A stretch of 64,000 bases of DNA from Acidimicrobiia bacterium (GTDB lineage Bacteria; Acidobacteriota; Vicinamibacteria; Vicinamibacterales; CAVVIG01), in the NCBI GenBank assembly GCA_016871175.1, contig VFZL01000019.1, positions 19,502-83,501 of the forward strand. The letters are read 5' to 3'. The notes beneath the pieces were generated by a model, which saw only the letters and a list, made by a program, of their open reading frames with translations, had not been told where the DNA came from and did no database searches. How positions within the stretch are numbered: the stretch's first letter is position 1; each line of letters opens with the position of its first letter. The position numbers were made by a program, and so were the translations under genes. Positions 19,071 through 28,239 of the stretch are shown piece by piece.

Positions 19071-20047
19071 GCGACTCGCCGATGCCACCCGAGCCGCTGG
19101 CGGACCGTGTGCTGCGCGGCGATCCGCGCGCGATTGCGCGCGCGATTTCACTGGTGGAAAGCGAGAGTCACGCTGGCACCTCACTCATTCGGGCCCTGTT
19201 CAGCCGCACCGGCCGCGCCATCGTCGTCGGGATCACCGGTCCCCCCGGCGCTGGCAAGAGTACGCTCGTCGATCGACTGATCGCAGAGATCCGGCGACAG
19301 GGGCCGACGGTGGGGGTGGTGGCTGTCGACCCAACGAGTCCGTTCACGGGAGGCGCCGTGTTGGGCGACCGTCTACGCATGCAGGCGCATGCCGAGGACG
19401 CGGGAGTCTTCATCCGGAGCATGGCGACGCGTGGACATCTCGGTGGCCTGTCTCGAGCCACCGCGGACGCCACGGTCGTGCTCGATGCCGCCGGTCGCGA
19501 CGTCGTCATTGTGGAGACGGTCGGCGTCGGCCAGGACGAAGTCGAGATCGTTCGTCTCGCGGACGTCTCGGTGGTGACCCTGGTGCCAGGGACGGGCGAC
19601 GAGGTGCAGGCGCTCAAAGCCGGCATCATGGAGATCGCCGACGTGTTCGTTGTCAACAAGGCTGACCGAGAGGGCGCCGACCGCCTGGTCGCGGCGATCG
19701 AAGCGAATCTATCGCTGCAGACATTCGGACCACACGAGTGGCGGCCACCCATTGTTCAGACCGTTGCCACCACGGGACAAGGTATCGACGCATTGTGGGC
19801 GACGATTAGCGGCTGTCGTGCGCACGCCGGGGCGACCGGAGCCGGGCGGGAGCGTGCGCGCGTGCGCGGCGAGCAGCGGTTGCGCGAGCTCGTGGCGCGA
19901 CGGTGCGTCGACTGGGTGAGGGGCCGGCTTGCGCCGGGCGAGTGGGACGAGACGATCGCTCGTATCGCGGATCGCCAGTTCGATCCCTACTCTGCGGCGG
20001 AGTCTGTCCTGGACAAGGCGTTGAGCGGAAGGAGCACCATCGCGTGA
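19067..20047 (+). CDS. meaB: MeaB/ArgK-type GTPase, methylmalonyl-CoA mutase chaperone
   Basis: The 326-residue G3E-family GTPase protects and reloads the B12-dependent methylmalonyl-CoA mutase. Walker A is [17 protein letters not shown]; the [15 protein letters not shown] stretch and the [14 protein letters not shown] switch are diagnostic of MeaB. Nucleotide specificity comes from NKAD. The start overlaps the acyl-CoA dehydrogenase stop by 4 nt (ATGA) and its stop overlaps the following gene by 4 nt (GTGA), an operon arrangement with tight coupling. The mutase subunits are not in this window. Confidence 0.93.
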   Translation: MSDSPMPPEPLADRVLRGDPRAIARAISLVESESHAGTSLIRALFSRTGRAIVVGITGPPGAGKSTLVDRLIAEIRRQGPTVGVVAVDPTSPFTGGAVLGDRLRMQAHAEDAGVFIRSMATRGHLGGLSRATADATVVLDAAGRDVVIVETVGVGQDEVEIVRLADVSVVTLVPGTGDEVQALKAGIMEIADVFVVNKADREGADRLVAAIEANLSLQTFGPHEWRPPIVQTVATTGQGIDALWATISGCRAHAGATGAGRERARVRGEQRLRELVARRCVDWVRGRLAPGEWDETIARIADRQFDPYSAAESVLDKALSGRSTIA

Positions 20048-21375
20048 AGGCGTGGTTGGATCATGTCGGCGTCGCCGTGCGCGACATCGGGGAAGCGTTG
20101 GCGTTCTATCGGGACGCTCTGGGGCTCGAAGTCGAGGGCACCGAGGACGTAGCCTCACAACGCATCCGCGCGCACTTCGTTCGGACTGGCGATTCGGCGC
20201 TGGAACTCCTCGAAGGCACGGCGGCCGATTCTCCGATCACGAAATACGTCGAGAAGCGCGGGCCTGGTCTGCATCACGTGACGCTGCGTGTCGAGGACAT
20301 CTCGGCGGCGCTGACGCAGCTGAAGTCGCGCGCCGTGCGCCTCATCGATGAACAGCCGCGTCCGGGTGCTGAAGGGGCGCTGGTCGCCTTCATCCACCCG
20401 TCGGCGGCACACGGGGTCCTGGTCGAATTGAAGCAAGCGCCTACAGCCACACCGAAGCGAGAACCAGGGGCACCCACCTTCATGGCGCCCAATGTCGAGG
20501 CACAGCGGGTCCAGCGGTTCACTTGCGGTGATTTCGAGCTGGTGTCTCTCTACGACGGATTCCTTCGGCTCGATGGCGGCTCGATGTTCGGTGTCGTGCC
20601 GCGAACCCGGTGGTCGGCGCGCGTGCCGAGCGACGATGGCCATCGGATTCTGCTGGCGATGCGCCCCTTGCTCGTGCGAGGTGAGAAGACGGTGCTCATC
20701 GACGGGGGGCTCGGCGACAAAGAGGATGAACGGTTTCACGACATCTACGGCGTCGAGCGAGGCCGCCATTTGGATCACGCGCTCGCCGAAGCCGACATTG
20801 CGCCGGAGGATGTCGACATCGTGATCGCGACGCATCTGCACTTCGATCACGCCGGCGGCTTCACGCGACGAAACGCATCTGGCGCCGTGACGCCGCGGTT
20901 CCCTCGTGCACGCTACGTGGTCCGGCGCGCCGAGTGGGACGACGCGACCCATCCACATGAGTGGAACAAAGCCAGCTATCTCGCGGACAACTTCGTGCCG
21001 CTGGCCGAGGCGGGTCTGCTCGACGTCGTCGAGGATGATCAAGTGATCACGCGAGGAGTTCGCGTCGAGCGTACCGCCGGGCACACTGCCGGTCATCAAA
21101 GTGTCTGGATCGAATCGGGAAGGCAACGGGCCGTGTTCGTTGGCGATCTCATCCCGACGGTCGCGCACCTGCCCGAGCCGTGGATCATGAGCTACGACTT
21201 GTATCCGGTGGACACGCGGGCATCGAAGAAGCGGCTCCTGTCAGCGGTCGAGGCGACTGACGCGCTCGTCTTCTTCGAACACGACCCGTCAATCGCCGCC
21301 GCGCGGCTCCGGGTTCACGAGGGCAAACGGATCGCGACGCCTGAACCCTCGAACCCTGAACCCCTGAACCCCTGA
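20044..21375 (+). CDS. Methylmalonyl-CoA epimerase fused to metallo-beta-lactamase domain
   Basis: One uninterrupted frame of 443 residues joins two domains. Residues 1-133 are a vicinal-oxygen-chelate epimerase: metal-binding His7 (WLDHVGVAV), His78 (GLHHVTLRV) and Glu128 (VLVELK). A linker of about 15 residues leads to an MBL-fold hydrolase (about 150-430). Its metal ligands are intact: HLHFDH at 264-269, His347 in TAGHTAGH, Asp368 in VGDLIP and His413 in FFEHDP. The start, GTG 20044, overlaps meaB by 4 nt, so epimerase function in the methylmalonyl-CoA pathway is well supported. The hydrolase substrate is unknown (a CoA thioester or lactone is possible). Its last residues come from a GAACC repeat. 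Confidence 0.88.
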   Translation: MKAWLDHVGVAVRDIGEALAFYRDALGLEVEGTEDVASQRIRAHFVRTGDSALELLEGTAADSPITKYVEKRGPGLHHVTLRVEDISAALTQLKSRAVRLIDEQPRPGAEGALVAFIHPSAAHGVLVELKQAPTATPKREPGAPTFMAPNVEAQRVQRFTCGDFELVSLYDGFLRLDGGSMFGVVPRTRWSARVPSDDGHRILLAMRPLLVRGEKTVLIDGGLGDKEDERFHDIYGVERGRHLDHALAEADIAPEDVDIVIATHLHFDHAGGFTRRNASGAVTPRFPRARYVVRRAEWDDATHPHEWNKASYLADNFVPLAEAGLLDVVEDDQVITRGVRVERTAGHTAGHQSVWIESGRQRAVFVGDLIPTVAHLPEPWIMSYDLYPVDTRASKKRLLSAVEATDALVFFEHDPSIAAARLRVHEGKRIATPEPSNPEPLNP

Positions 21376-21386
21376 ACCCTCTTGAG
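21346..21386. repeat. GAACC short-period repeat, locus 3 (partly coding)
   Basis: Five GAACCC units occur every 8-9 nt (ctgaaccctc, cgaaccctg, and so on) from inside the end of the epimerase-hydrolase gene to just before mtnP. The gene's last residues, EPSNPEPLNP, and its stop codon are read directly from the repeat. Confidence 0.7.
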
Positions 21387-21394
21387 CCCATACC

Positions 21395-22255
21395 ATGAGT
21401 GCATCGATCGGCATCATCGGCGGCAGCGGACTGTACGACATGACGGAGTTGACCGACCGCGAAGAACGGTTGTTCAGCACGCCGTTCGGCGACCCGTCGG
21501 GGCCCTACGTTCTCGCGACGCTGCGGGGGAAGCGCGTCGCGTTCTTGGCGAGGCACGGCGTGGGGCATCGCCTCATGCCGTCGGAGCTGAACTATCGTGC
21601 GAACATCTACGGGTTCAAGGCGCTCGGCGTTGAGCGCATCATTTCGGCCAGTGCGGTCGGGAGCCTGAAGCACGAGTACAAGCCGCTCGACATCCTCGTG
21701 CCGGATCAGTTCGTCGACGGCACGAAGGGCCGCGCCAGCACGTTCTTTGGACGAGGTCTAGTCGCGCACATCGCGTTCGCGCATCCGGTCTGTCACTATC
21801 TATCGACCTTGGCCGCCGACTGTGCCGCATCGGTCGGCGCGACGGTCCATCGGGGCGGCACCTACGTCAACATGGAGGGGCCGCAGTTCTCGACGCTTGC
21901 CGAATCGAACCTCTATCGATCCTGGGGGATGGACGTCATCGGGATGACGAACCTGCAGGAAGCCAAGCTCGCTCGCGAGGCGGAGATCTGCTACACGACG
22001 CTCGCGCTGGTCACCGACTACGATTGCTGGCACCCCGACCACGATTCGGTCACTGTCGACCTGATCGTCGCCAATCTGCTGCAGAACGCCGTGACGGCGC
22101 AGAAGACGATCGCTGCGGTGGTGGAGCGGCTGAACCCACCCCGAACCTGCGGCTGCAAGGACGCGCTGGCCACCGCGATCATCACGAGACCCGAGCATAT
22201 TCCAGAGGCGACGAAGCGGGAACTGCAGCTGCTGATTGGCAAATACGTCAAGTAG
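21395..22255 (+). CDS. mtnP: S-methyl-5'-thioadenosine phosphorylase
   Basis: The 286-residue enzyme splits methylthioadenosine, a by-product of polyamine and related pathways, into adenine and methylthioribose-1-phosphate. The N-terminus [12 protein letters not shown] is the phosphate-binding start of the family. [41 protein letters not shown] and the base-binding [30 protein letters not shown] follow and match MTA phosphorylases rather than other purine phosphorylases. ATG 21395 lies 19 nt after the previous stop. The next gene, a PfkB kinase, is separated by a repeat of about 95 nt but reads in the same direction. Confidence 0.92.
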   Translation: MSASIGIIGGSGLYDMTELTDREERLFSTPFGDPSGPYVLATLRGKRVAFLARHGVGHRLMPSELNYRANIYGFKALGVERIISASAVGSLKHEYKPLDILVPDQFVDGTKGRASTFFGRGLVAHIAFAHPVCHYLSTLAADCAASVGATVHRGGTYVNMEGPQFSTLAESNLYRSWGMDVIGMTNLQEAKLAREAEICYTTLALVTDYDCWHPDHDSVTVDLIVANLLQNAVTAQKTIAAVVERLNPPRTCGCKDALATAIITRPEHIPEATKRELQLLIGKYVK

Positions 22256-22265
22256 GATGTCCGGC

Positions 22266-22360
22266 GAAGAACCTCGGGAACCCGTGAACCCGAGAACCGT
22301 GAACCCTGGAACCTGCGAGCGCTAGAACCCCAGAACTTCCAGGACTCTCGAACCTCTGAA
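22266..22360. repeat. GAACC short-period repeat, locus 4
   Basis: About seven GAACC/GAAC units with 8-11 nt periodicity (agaacctcgg, gaacccgtg, gaacccgag, gaaccgtg, gaaccctgg, gaacctgcg, and so on) fill the whole gap between mtnP and the kinase gene, all in one orientation. No other feature is seen in the gap. Confidence 0.7.
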
Positions 22361-22362
22361 TT

Positions 22363-23304
22363 ATGTCCATCGTTGTGACTGGCTCAATCGCCTACGACTA
22401 CCTGATGTCCTTTCCCGGTGCGTTCACGGAGCACTTCCTGCCGGAACACATGCACCACCTCAGTTTGAGCTTTCTCGTCGACTCCATGGACAAGCGGCGC
22501 GGCGGGTGTGCGCCGAATATCGCCTACACGCTGGCTCTGCTCGGGGAGCGCCCGGTGCTGATGGCCACGGCGGGCGAGGACTTCGGGGAGTACCGGCAGT
22601 GGCTCGAGGCCGCCGGGATCGATACGCGGCACGTCAAGCAGGTGACCGGAAAGTTCACGGCGTCATTCTTCTGCAGTACCGACCTACACAACAACCAAAT
22701 CGCCTCGTTCTACACGGGCGCGATGGCGGACGCGGGTCAACTGTCGTTTCGTAACGTCCCGGACTGTCGGCTGGCGATCATTTCCCCCAATGATCCGGAA
22801 GCGATGGTGCAGTACGCCGGCGAGTGCCGCGCGCTGGACATCCGCTACGTGTTCGACCCCGGCCAGCAGTGCGCACGGATGTCTGGGGAGGAGCTGAAGG
22901 AAGGCGCTGTCGGTGCTCACGTCGTGATCTGCAACGACTACGAGTTCGAGCTCCTGCGGCAGAAGAGCGGGCTCGACGAGCGGGACATTCTGGCCACCTC
23001 CGAGGCGCTTGTCGTGACCAAGGGCGAGCACGGCTCGACAATCGTCACCGCACGTGATCGCATCGATGTGCCAGCCGTGGAACCTCATCGTGTCGTCGAC
23101 CCGACTGGCGTCGGCGATGCGTATCGCGGTGGTTTCCTGCGAGGCTTGTCGCTCGGCCTGAGCTTCCAGCACAGCGCGCAGATCGGCAGTGTCGCCGCGA
23201 CCTACGCCTTGGAGCACCTGGGCGGTCAGAGCCACGCGTACTCCTGGCACGAGTTCCGAGACCGGTACGAGTCGCATTTCGGCCCGCTCCCGCCGGCGAC
23301 CTAA
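22363..23304 (+). CDS. PfkB-family (ribokinase/adenosine kinase type) kinase
   Basis: A 313-residue sugar or nucleoside kinase. The first strand IVVTGSIAYDYLM and the GGCAPNIAYTLALLG motif belong to the substrate-binding lid region of the PfkB family. The C-terminal signature DPTGVGDAYRGGF contains the catalytic aspartate (GVGD) and anion hole. KGEHGSTIV is the nucleotide-contacting strand. The family cannot be narrowed from sequence alone, but lying beside mtnP suggests adenosine or a related purine nucleoside as substrate. ATG 22363 follows directly after the repeat. A hairpin just after its stop, shared with the convergent efflux operon, is probably a terminator. Confidence 0.85.
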   Translation: MSIVVTGSIAYDYLMSFPGAFTEHFLPEHMHHLSLSFLVDSMDKRRGGCAPNIAYTLALLGERPVLMATAGEDFGEYRQWLEAAGIDTRHVKQVTGKFTASFFCSTDLHNNQIASFYTGAMADAGQLSFRNVPDCRLAIISPNDPEAMVQYAGECRALDIRYVFDPGQQCARMSGEELKEGAVGAHVVICNDYEFELLRQKSGLDERDILATSEALVVTKGEHGSTIVTARDRIDVPAVEPHRVVDPTGVGDAYRGGFLRGLSLGLSFQHSAQIGSVAATYALEHLGGQSHAYSWHEFRDRYESHFGPLPPAT

Positions 23305-23347
23305 CCGACTGGACCGCTGTGCGGCCCGCGCGAACAACTGCCGGGGT

Positions 23348-23364
23348 GTGGGGCAGAGCCCCAC
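23348..23364. terminator. Hairpin between convergent genes (GGGGC element, copy 2)
   Basis: GTGGGGC-AGA-GCCCCAC is a perfect 7-bp stem with a 3-nt loop, 44 nt after the kinase stop and 4 nt from the TolC-family stop. It is a close relative of the 17886-17900 element, and the flanking GCCGGGGT is shared. The position suggests two-way termination. Confidence 0.6.
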
Positions 23365-23368
23365 GTCA

Positions 23369-25054
23369 CTAAAGCCCTGGAATGCCCGTCAGGCTCGTCG
23401 TGCCTGTGGCGGACCGTGCGGCGCCCTGCGGTATCGCTTGCACCGACGGCGTGACGGGCGACGAGGGCGCGCTCGAGGGTGCCGGCTGGCCCGGGGGAGG
23501 AGCCCGTTGCAGCGCCTCGAAGTCGACGAGCGCGAGGTTGTAGGCGAGCACGGCGGCGAGCTCGTTGGTCCGGGCTTGAACGAAATCGCGCTGCGCCTGG
23601 ATCACCAGAAAGTTCGTCGACATCCCGACCTCGAAGCGCTTGCGCTCGGCGTCAAGTCGTTGTTCGGCCAGCGCCGCGGCAGCCCGCGACGTGTCCACGC
23701 GTTTGGCGTTCATCTCGACCTTCCACGCGGCGTCGCGGATCTGCTGAATGACGCGCCCCTCCGTGCTCTTGACGCGCGTTTCCGCCTGCGCCTTCTCCAG
23801 CTTGTTGCGCGCGAACGTCGCATCCTGTGCGCTGTGCCCGATCGGATAGGCGACGCTCAACCCGACGGCCCAAGTCGGGAAGTCGCTTCGGACGAGCTGA
23901 TTCAACACCGATCCGAACGTCGTGACCGTGCCCGACCCGACGATCGTGCCGGGAAAGCCACCCGACCGGAGAATCTCCGTCCCGCCGAGGCCGCTGGCTT
24001 GGTAGGACGCGTTCACGCGGACGTCGGGAAGCCGCTGATTGCCCGCGAGCTTGGCCACGGCGTCAGCGGACGACACGCTCAAGCGCGCGCGCTCGAGATC
24101 GGGTCGATCACGGAGTGCATTGGAGACGGCAGAATCGACATCGATCGCCACCATGCCAACAGGCGGGGAATCGATCGGTTCCAGCGTGACGCGCCAGACG
24201 TCACGATCAGTCGTGTCGAAGATGAGCAGGCGCAAGCGGTCCTCCGCCTGGCGCACCGCCGTCTCAGCGATGATGAACTGCTCCTGGTTCGATGCAGCCT
24301 CTGCTTGCGACGACACGAGATCGAGCGGCGGAGCTTGACCGACGTCCACCCTCGCTTTGTTCACACGAACGAATTCCTCCGCCAGTTGGAGTGCGGTCCG
24401 GCGTGCGGTGACGTTCGCCTGCGCGCTCACGAGGTTCCAGTACGCGGACCTCACGGCCGCCGCGGTTCGAACCGCGCTCTCCTTGAGCCGCGTGCCGGCC
24501 ACCTCGCGATTCAGCCGGCTCGTCGTCAGCTGCGCGCGCGCGGCATCGGTGGCGAAGTCGCGGAGGAGCGGCTGCGAGAGGTTGAGCGACAGCCCGGACC
24601 GGAGCAGCGGATTGAAGGCGTTGATGATGGCGTTGCTGTCGGTGTGCGAGCTGTCCCACGCCACCGAGTACGACGTGCCGAACCAGGGTAGCCGCTGATT
24701 CAACCCGACGTTCGAGGTTGTGACGTCCGTACGTGTGGGGATCGGGAAGATCAGGTTGGACGGCGGCTGGAGCTGGTTGTTGCGCTGGACGCCGGAGCCG
24801 AGCGTCGGCCGAAACGCTGCCGACGCGGCCGCGACCTGCGTATCCCCGATCTCAGGGTCGAGTCGATCGGCGGCGAGATCCAGATTGTCGCCCAGCGCCA
24901 TCTTGACCGCCTCGTCGACCGTCAGTCTAAGCGTTCCTGGCGCGGCCGCCGGCGGTTGGGCCCACACCGGACGACTCATCGCGGCCAGCGTCGCCAGGAT
25001 CGCGACGGCGCGCGGAATGGCCAGTGAGACACGATGTGTGGTGCGCGTGCGCAT
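23369..25054 (-). CDS. TolC-family outer-membrane efflux channel
   Basis: The 561-residue protein has a signal peptide (about 1-34, ending WAQ) and the two-repeat, helix-rich TolC pattern: TLRLTVDEAVKMALGDNLDL and DRPDLERARLSVSSADAVAKLAGNQRLPDVRVNASY, with long alpha-helical hairpins before and after. The C-terminal part becomes Pro/Ser-rich. The start at 25054 has a GAGGGAGA ribosome binding site on its strand; 12 extra in-frame residues upstream are rejected. It is the last gene of the efflux operon and should span the outer membrane, docking onto the RND pump. Confidence 0.9.
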   Translation of the reverse strand: MRTRTTHRVSLAIPRAVAILATLAAMSRPVWAQPPAAAPGTLRLTVDEAVKMALGDNLDLAADRLDPEIGDTQVAAASAAFRPTLGSGVQRNNQLQPPSNLIFPIPTRTDVTTSNVGLNQRLPWFGTSYSVAWDSSHTDSNAIINAFNPLLRSGLSLNLSQPLLRDFATDAARAQLTTSRLNREVAGTRLKESAVRTAAAVRSAYWNLVSAQANVTARRTALQLAEEFVRVNKARVDVGQAPPLDLVSSQAEAASNQEQFIIAETAVRQAEDRLRLLIFDTTDRDVWRVTLEPIDSPPVGMVAIDVDSAVSNALRDRPDLERARLSVSSADAVAKLAGNQRLPDVRVNASYQASGLGGTEILRSGGFPGTIVGSGTVTTFGSVLNQLVRSDFPTWAVGLSVAYPIGHSAQDATFARNKLEKAQAETRVKSTEGRVIQQIRDAAWKVEMNAKRVDTSRAAAALAEQRLDAERKRFEVGMSTNFLVIQAQRDFVQARTNELAAVLAYNLALVDFEALQRAPPPGQPAPSSAPSSPVTPSVQAIPQGAARSATGTTSLTGIPGL

Positions 25055-25086
25055 GCTTCTCCCTCGAAAGCTGAGAAATCCGAGTC

Positions 25087-28000
25087 TCACGACCGAGCAC
25101 CGGCAGGTTCGGCGACCGTTTGAGCCGCCTGCCGAGCCGCACGCTTGCGCGCCAGCCAGGCCGACGCGTCTGCAAAGAGTGAGTAGGCCACCGGCGTGAC
25201 GAGCAGCGTGAGCACCAGTGCAAGGGACTGCCCCCCGAAGATGACGAATCCAATCGCGCGGTTCGTCCCCGATCCGGTACCGCTCGAGACCATCAGCGGG
25301 ATCATCCCGGCGACGAAGGCGAACGTCGTCATCAGAATCGGCCGCAGGCGATCGCGGCTCGCTTGGATGACCGCGTCATGAGGCGACATGCCCGTCGCGA
25401 GAAGCTGATTCGCGTGATCGATCTGCAGAATCGAGTTCTTCTTCACGACGCCGAAGAGCACGAGCAGCCCGAGCGCCGAAAAGATGTTCAGCGATTGCTG
25501 GAAGATCAGGATCGACAGCAGCGCGAACGGCAACGTCAGTGGAAGCGACAGGAGAATCGTGATCGGGTGGAGCCACGACTCGAACTGCGCGGCGAGAATC
25601 AGGTACATGAAGACGAGCGAGAGCAGGAACGCGAGCACGAAATTCTCGGCCGCGCGTCCGAGCTCCTTCGACCGTCCGGTGAAGCCGCCCCGATACTCGG
25701 GACCTGGGCTGAGCCGCACGAACTCTTCTGCGATCGCATTCTGGACCTCGGACTGTGAGGCAGTGGGGAGCAGGCCGGCCATGATGGTGACCTGTCGCTG
25801 TCGGGCCAGGCGATTGATGTCCGACGGCGCCTCGCTGGCCGAAAACCGCGCGATGTTGTCGAGCGACAGACTCCCCAACTTGGCCGAGGGAACCGTCAAC
25901 GCGCCGATGGCCTGTTCGGTCGATCGATTCGCCGCGAGGGCGCGGAGGTGGACCTCGTACTGGTCACTGCCCTCGTTATACGTCGTCACCTGGTCGCCGC
26001 CGACGAGCAGCCGCAGCGCTTCGGCAGCGTCACCGATCTGCACACCCAGATCGGCTGCCTTCGGCCGATCGAGCTGAACGCCGAGCTCCGGCTTGCCGAG
26101 ATTCATCGAGGAGTCCACGTCGACGACGCCCTCGAACGATTTCGCCCTGGCCACGATCTGTTGGGCGATCCGCTCCAGGACCTTCAGGTCCGGGCCGTTG
26201 ATCAGATACGAGACGTCTGCGTTGAAGGCGGCGCCTCCACCGCCAATCATCGACACCGGCTGGACAGCGGTCCGCATCCCCTTGGCGAGCGTGGGCAGGA
26301 TGTCCTGCCGCACCTGATTCATCACGTCGAATTGATCGCGCGCCCGTGCCTCAATGTCTTGCAACCGCACGTACACCGAAGCCAGGTTCCTCGACTTCGA
26401 CTGATCGCCGCCGACCGTGGCTACCGTGTAGGTGACCTCTGGGATACGCTCCCGAATGGCCGTGGAGATCCGATTCGCAAGGATCTCGGTTCCCTCCAGA
26501 CTGGTGCCCTCCGGCGCCCGAATGCTGACCTCGAACTCGCTCTGGTCGTCCTGTGGGATGAAATTCTTGTCGACGATGATGAACAGGGGCACGCTCGAGA
26601 CGAACACGAGCAAGGCGACCAGCGCGATGACCGCCCGGTGCGCCATCGCCCATTCCAGCATCCGCGTGTACACCACGTCCACAGCGTGAAAGACCGGCGA
26701 GTTCTTCGAGGAGTGTCGGTCCTTGCCGTGCGGCATCACCTTCAGCCACCTGGCCGCCAACATCGGCGTCAGTGTGAAGCTCACGAGCAGCGACACCAGG
26801 ATTGCAAACGCCATCGTCAGGCCGAAGCTCTGCATGAATCGGCCGACGATGCCCCCCATGAAGCCGACGGGGACGAAGATGGCCACCAGCGAGAGCGTGG
26901 TGGCGAGCACAGCGAGGCCAATCTCCTGGGTCGCGTCAATGGCGGCGCGATGGTGGTCCTCGTGCTTCTCCTCGATAAAGCGATAAATATTCTCCAAGAC
27001 CACGATCGCATCGTCGATGACAATGCCGACGGCGAGCGTGAGCGCGAGCATCGTCAGTGCGTTCAGCGTGAAGCCCATGTACCAGATGAGGCCGAACGAC
27101 GCGATGATCGACGTGGGAATCGAGATCGCTGCGATGATCGTGGAGCGCAGGTTCGTGAGGAAAATCAACACCACGAGCGCGGCGAGGATCGAGCCCGTGA
27201 CGAGGTGTTCTTCGACGGCGTTGATCGACGCCCGAATGAACTCCGAGCGGTCTTGCACGACCTGGACCGTGTAGCCTGCGGGCAGAATCGCCTGCACTTC
27301 CTCCAGGCGTTCCTTCACCGCGTCGACGACCTGGACCGAGTTCGTGCCGGACTGGCGGCGAATCTGCAGCAGCACGGTCGGGACGCCGTTGACGTTGGCG
27401 ACCGTCTCAGGCTCTGACTCGCCGTCTTCGACCTCGGCGACGTCCACGATCCGGATCGGATGGCCGTCTTTCTCGCGGATGACGATGTCGTTGAACTCGG
27501 CGACGGTCTGGACCCGCCCTCGAGTGCGCAGGGTCATCGACTGCTGACCCTGGTCCACGCGTCCACCCGGAATCTCCACGTTCTGGGACTGCAGCGCGCG
27601 CGCGACGTCCGTGACGGTCAGGTTGTAGGCGCGGAGACGATCAGCGTCCAGCCAGACGTTGATCTGCCGCTCGCGACCGCCGAGGATGAGAACCTGGCCG
27701 ACACCGCTGACGCTCTCGAGCTGGCGGCGTATCACCTTGTCCGAGAATTCGGTGATATCTCGCACCGGCTTGTTCGCGGTGACCGAGATGCTCAGGATTG
27801 GCGCGGAGTCTGGATCGAGCTTCTCGATGCGCGGCTGCTGGACGGTGCGGGGTAAGCGCGGCAGGACGCTGTTGACCTTGTCTCGCACTTCCTGCGCCGC
27901 GACGTCCGTGCTCTTGTCGAGCGTGAAGCTGACGAACACGACCGACACGCCCTCCGAGGAGGTCGAGCGGAGCTCGTCGATGCTGCTGATCGTGTTGATC

Positions 28001-28212
28001 GCTTCTTCGATCTTGTCCGTCACTTCGGTCTCGATCTGCTCGGGCGCGGCACCCGGCTGGATCGTCGTCACCACGACCGTGGGGAAGTCGATCTTCGGGA
28101 ACTGATCGACGCCCAGGCGCATGAACGAGAAGCCACCGATCACCGTCAGGGTGAGGATGAGGACCGTCGCGAAGACCGGTCGGCGAACGCACAGCGCAGC
28201 GAGCCATTGCAT
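25087..28212 (-). CDS. RND multidrug efflux permease (HAE1/AcrB type)
   Basis: A 1041-residue proton-driven inner-membrane pump that exports hydrophobic compounds through the adaptor and outer-membrane channel. The N-terminus VRRPVFATVLILTLTVIGG and the DQFPKIDFPTVVVTT strand are typical of the hydrophobe/amphiphile RND family. The proton-relay Asp pair is about residues 400-401 in GIVIDDAIVVLENIYR, matching Asp407/Asp408 of AcrB. Two large periplasmic loops and twelve membrane segments fit the length. The start has GAGGGTC upstream with a 27-nt gap after the adaptor gene. Substrates cannot be read from sequence. Confidence 0.95.
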   Translation of the reverse strand: MQWLAALCVRRPVFATVLILTLTVIGGFSFMRLGVDQFPKIDFPTVVVTTIQPGAAPEQIETEVTDKIEEAINTISSIDELRSTSSEGVSVVFVSFTLDKSTDVAAQEVRDKVNSVLPRLPRTVQQPRIEKLDPDSAPILSISVTANKPVRDITEFSDKVIRRQLESVSGVGQVLILGGRERQINVWLDADRLRAYNLTVTDVARALQSQNVEIPGGRVDQGQQSMTLRTRGRVQTVAEFNDIVIREKDGHPIRIVDVAEVEDGESEPETVANVNGVPTVLLQIRRQSGTNSVQVVDAVKERLEEVQAILPAGYTVQVVQDRSEFIRASINAVEEHLVTGSILAALVVLIFLTNLRSTIIAAISIPTSIIASFGLIWYMGFTLNALTMLALTLAVGIVIDDAIVVLENIYRFIEEKHEDHHRAAIDATQEIGLAVLATTLSLVAIFVPVGFMGGIVGRFMQSFGLTMAFAILVSLLVSFTLTPMLAARWLKVMPHGKDRHSSKNSPVFHAVDVVYTRMLEWAMAHRAVIALVALLVFVSSVPLFIIVDKNFIPQDDQSEFEVSIRAPEGTSLEGTEILANRISTAIRERIPEVTYTVATVGGDQSKSRNLASVYVRLQDIEARARDQFDVMNQVRQDILPTLAKGMRTAVQPVSMIGGGGAAFNADVSYLINGPDLKVLERIAQQIVARAKSFEGVVDVDSSMNLGKPELGVQLDRPKAADLGVQIGDAAEALRLLVGGDQVTTYNEGSDQYEVHLRALAANRSTEQAIGALTVPSAKLGSLSLDNIARFSASEAPSDINRLARQRQVTIMAGLLPTASQSEVQNAIAEEFVRLSPGPEYRGGFTGRSKELGRAAENFVLAFLLSLVFMYLILAAQFESWLHPITILLSLPLTLPFALLSILIFQQSLNIFSALGLLVLFGVVKKNSILQIDHANQLLATGMSPHDAVIQASRDRLRPILMTTFAFVAGMIPLMVSSGTGSGTNRAIGFVIFGGQSLALVLTLLVTPVAYSLFADASAWLARKRAARQAAQTVAEPAGARS

Positions 28213-28239
28213 GAGTGGACCCTCGATTCCTCAGTCGCT

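Noticed and set aside
25948..27417. A 489-residue plus-strand frame inside the RND pump gene.
   Set aside because: Antisense shadow of a strongly conserved pump; the translation is Arg/His-rich and resembles nothing.
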